Of a stretch of DNA of 40,962 nt, positions 40,767 to 40,962 are shown one piece after another. The position numbers were made by a program, and so were the translations under genes. Source of the DNA: Methanoculleus chikugoensis. GTDB lineage: Archaea > Halobacteriota > Methanomicrobia > Methanomicrobiales > Methanoculleaceae. Location: assembly GCF_900095385.1 (NCBI RefSeq), contig NZ_FMID01000003.1:1-40962 (forward strand), in the 5' to 3' direction. The stretch's first letter is position 1. Each line of letters starts with the position of its first letter. The notes under the pieces were generated by a model, which searched no databases, was not told the DNA's origin, and saw only the letters and a list, made by a program, of their open reading frames with translations.

Positions 40767-40962
40767 ATGGACCTGAAGGCAATATGCCTCTGCCTGTTGC
40801 TCCTGATCGCCGCCGTCCCTCCGGCGACGGCGGCAACGATCATCCAGGTGACGAACGATTCGTCAATTGATTCGTACCCGTTCTGGTCGCCGGATGGGAG
40901 ATACATCGCATTTACCTCATATAGGGACGGCGTGGCCGTCCTCCGGGTGACGGAGCCGGACG
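40767..40962 (+). CDS. Secreted beta-propeller (TolB/PD40-like) protein, N-terminal part
   Basis: The first 65 codons are in the window. A signal peptide is clear (MDLKAICLCLLLLIAAVPPA, then TAA), followed by DSYPFWSPDGRYIAFTSYRD, the classic PD40/WD40-like TolB blade (W-SPDG-x-x-IAF). Exported beta-propeller proteins of this kind are common in methanogens; ligand unknown. The gene runs off the right edge. Confidence 0.75.
   Translation, partial: MDLKAICLCLLLLIAAVPPATAATIIQVTNDSSIDSYPFWSPDGRYIAFTSYRDGVAVLRVTEPD

Noticed and set aside
40636-40776. 46-codon frame overlapping the end of the repeat gene
   Set aside because: Low complexity (Gly, Thr, Asn, Arg), no motif or membrane segment; likely a chance frame before the beta-propeller gene.

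Overview
The window is GC-rich archaeal chromosome. The evidence is a ribosomal/RNA-polymerase operon in archaeal order (S13, S4, S11, RpoD, L18e, L13, S9, RpoN, RpoK, enolase, S2), the archaeal isoprenoid genes (mevalonate kinase, isopentenyl phosphate kinase, type 2 IPP isomerase, GGPP synthase), diphthine synthase, deoxyhypusine synthase, archaeal RNase J, TATA-type promoters and leaderless-looking genes. GC content, gene content and order suggest a methanogen of the Methanomicrobiales, probably Methanoculleus-like. The genus is an inference; no methanogenesis gene lies in the window.

Left part (1-6.5 kb): the tail of hisE, a bifunctional-nuclease-family protein and a YbhN-like membrane protein, then a leftward five-gene operon: a DtxR/FeoA-type metal regulator, feoB, a RecA/KaiC-fold protein without a P-loop, dphB and a DUF357 gene. 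From 6.6 to 8.2 kb there is a lone tnpB with an IS1341-type right end, and a fragment of a SnoaL-like cyclase gene. At 8.3-12.5 kb a PolX-family protein (polymerase aspartates lost, PHP domain intact) overlaps a cis-prenyltransferase homologue that lacks the catalytic DGNRR motif. The canonical cis-prenyltransferase lies about 200 bp away on the other strand, behind a radical SAM gene. The two prenyltransferases look like the subunits of a heteromeric enzyme.

Middle (12.6-24.7 kb): three tandem genes for pilin-like or PKD surface proteins, a KamA-family radical SAM aminomutase with a long structured leader, and a leftward three-gene operon matching the archaeal vesiculation set (small GTPase, DUF2073 protein, zinc ribbon). 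Divergent from it is a five-gene array coding for about 18 CBS domains. A 1-kb non-coding stretch with three copies of a GC-rich hairpin repeat follows, then deoxyhypusine synthase.

Right (24.8-38.2 kb): tRNA-Ser(GCU) leads into the ribosomal/RNAP operon, which contains tRNA-Pro(CGG) placed directly between rpoN and rpoK (rpoK is only 55 codons). It continues through enolase, S2, a MEMO-family gene, the isoprenoid genes with RNase J embedded among them, and glutamyl-tRNA synthetase. After a non-coding gap (38.2-38.6 kb) comes an accessory cluster of small, poorly recognised genes: a pseudo-P-loop protein, an Ig-like domain protein, a 51-aa membrane peptide, and a three-repeat gene broken by a one-base frameshift. 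The start of a secreted beta-propeller gene runs off the end.
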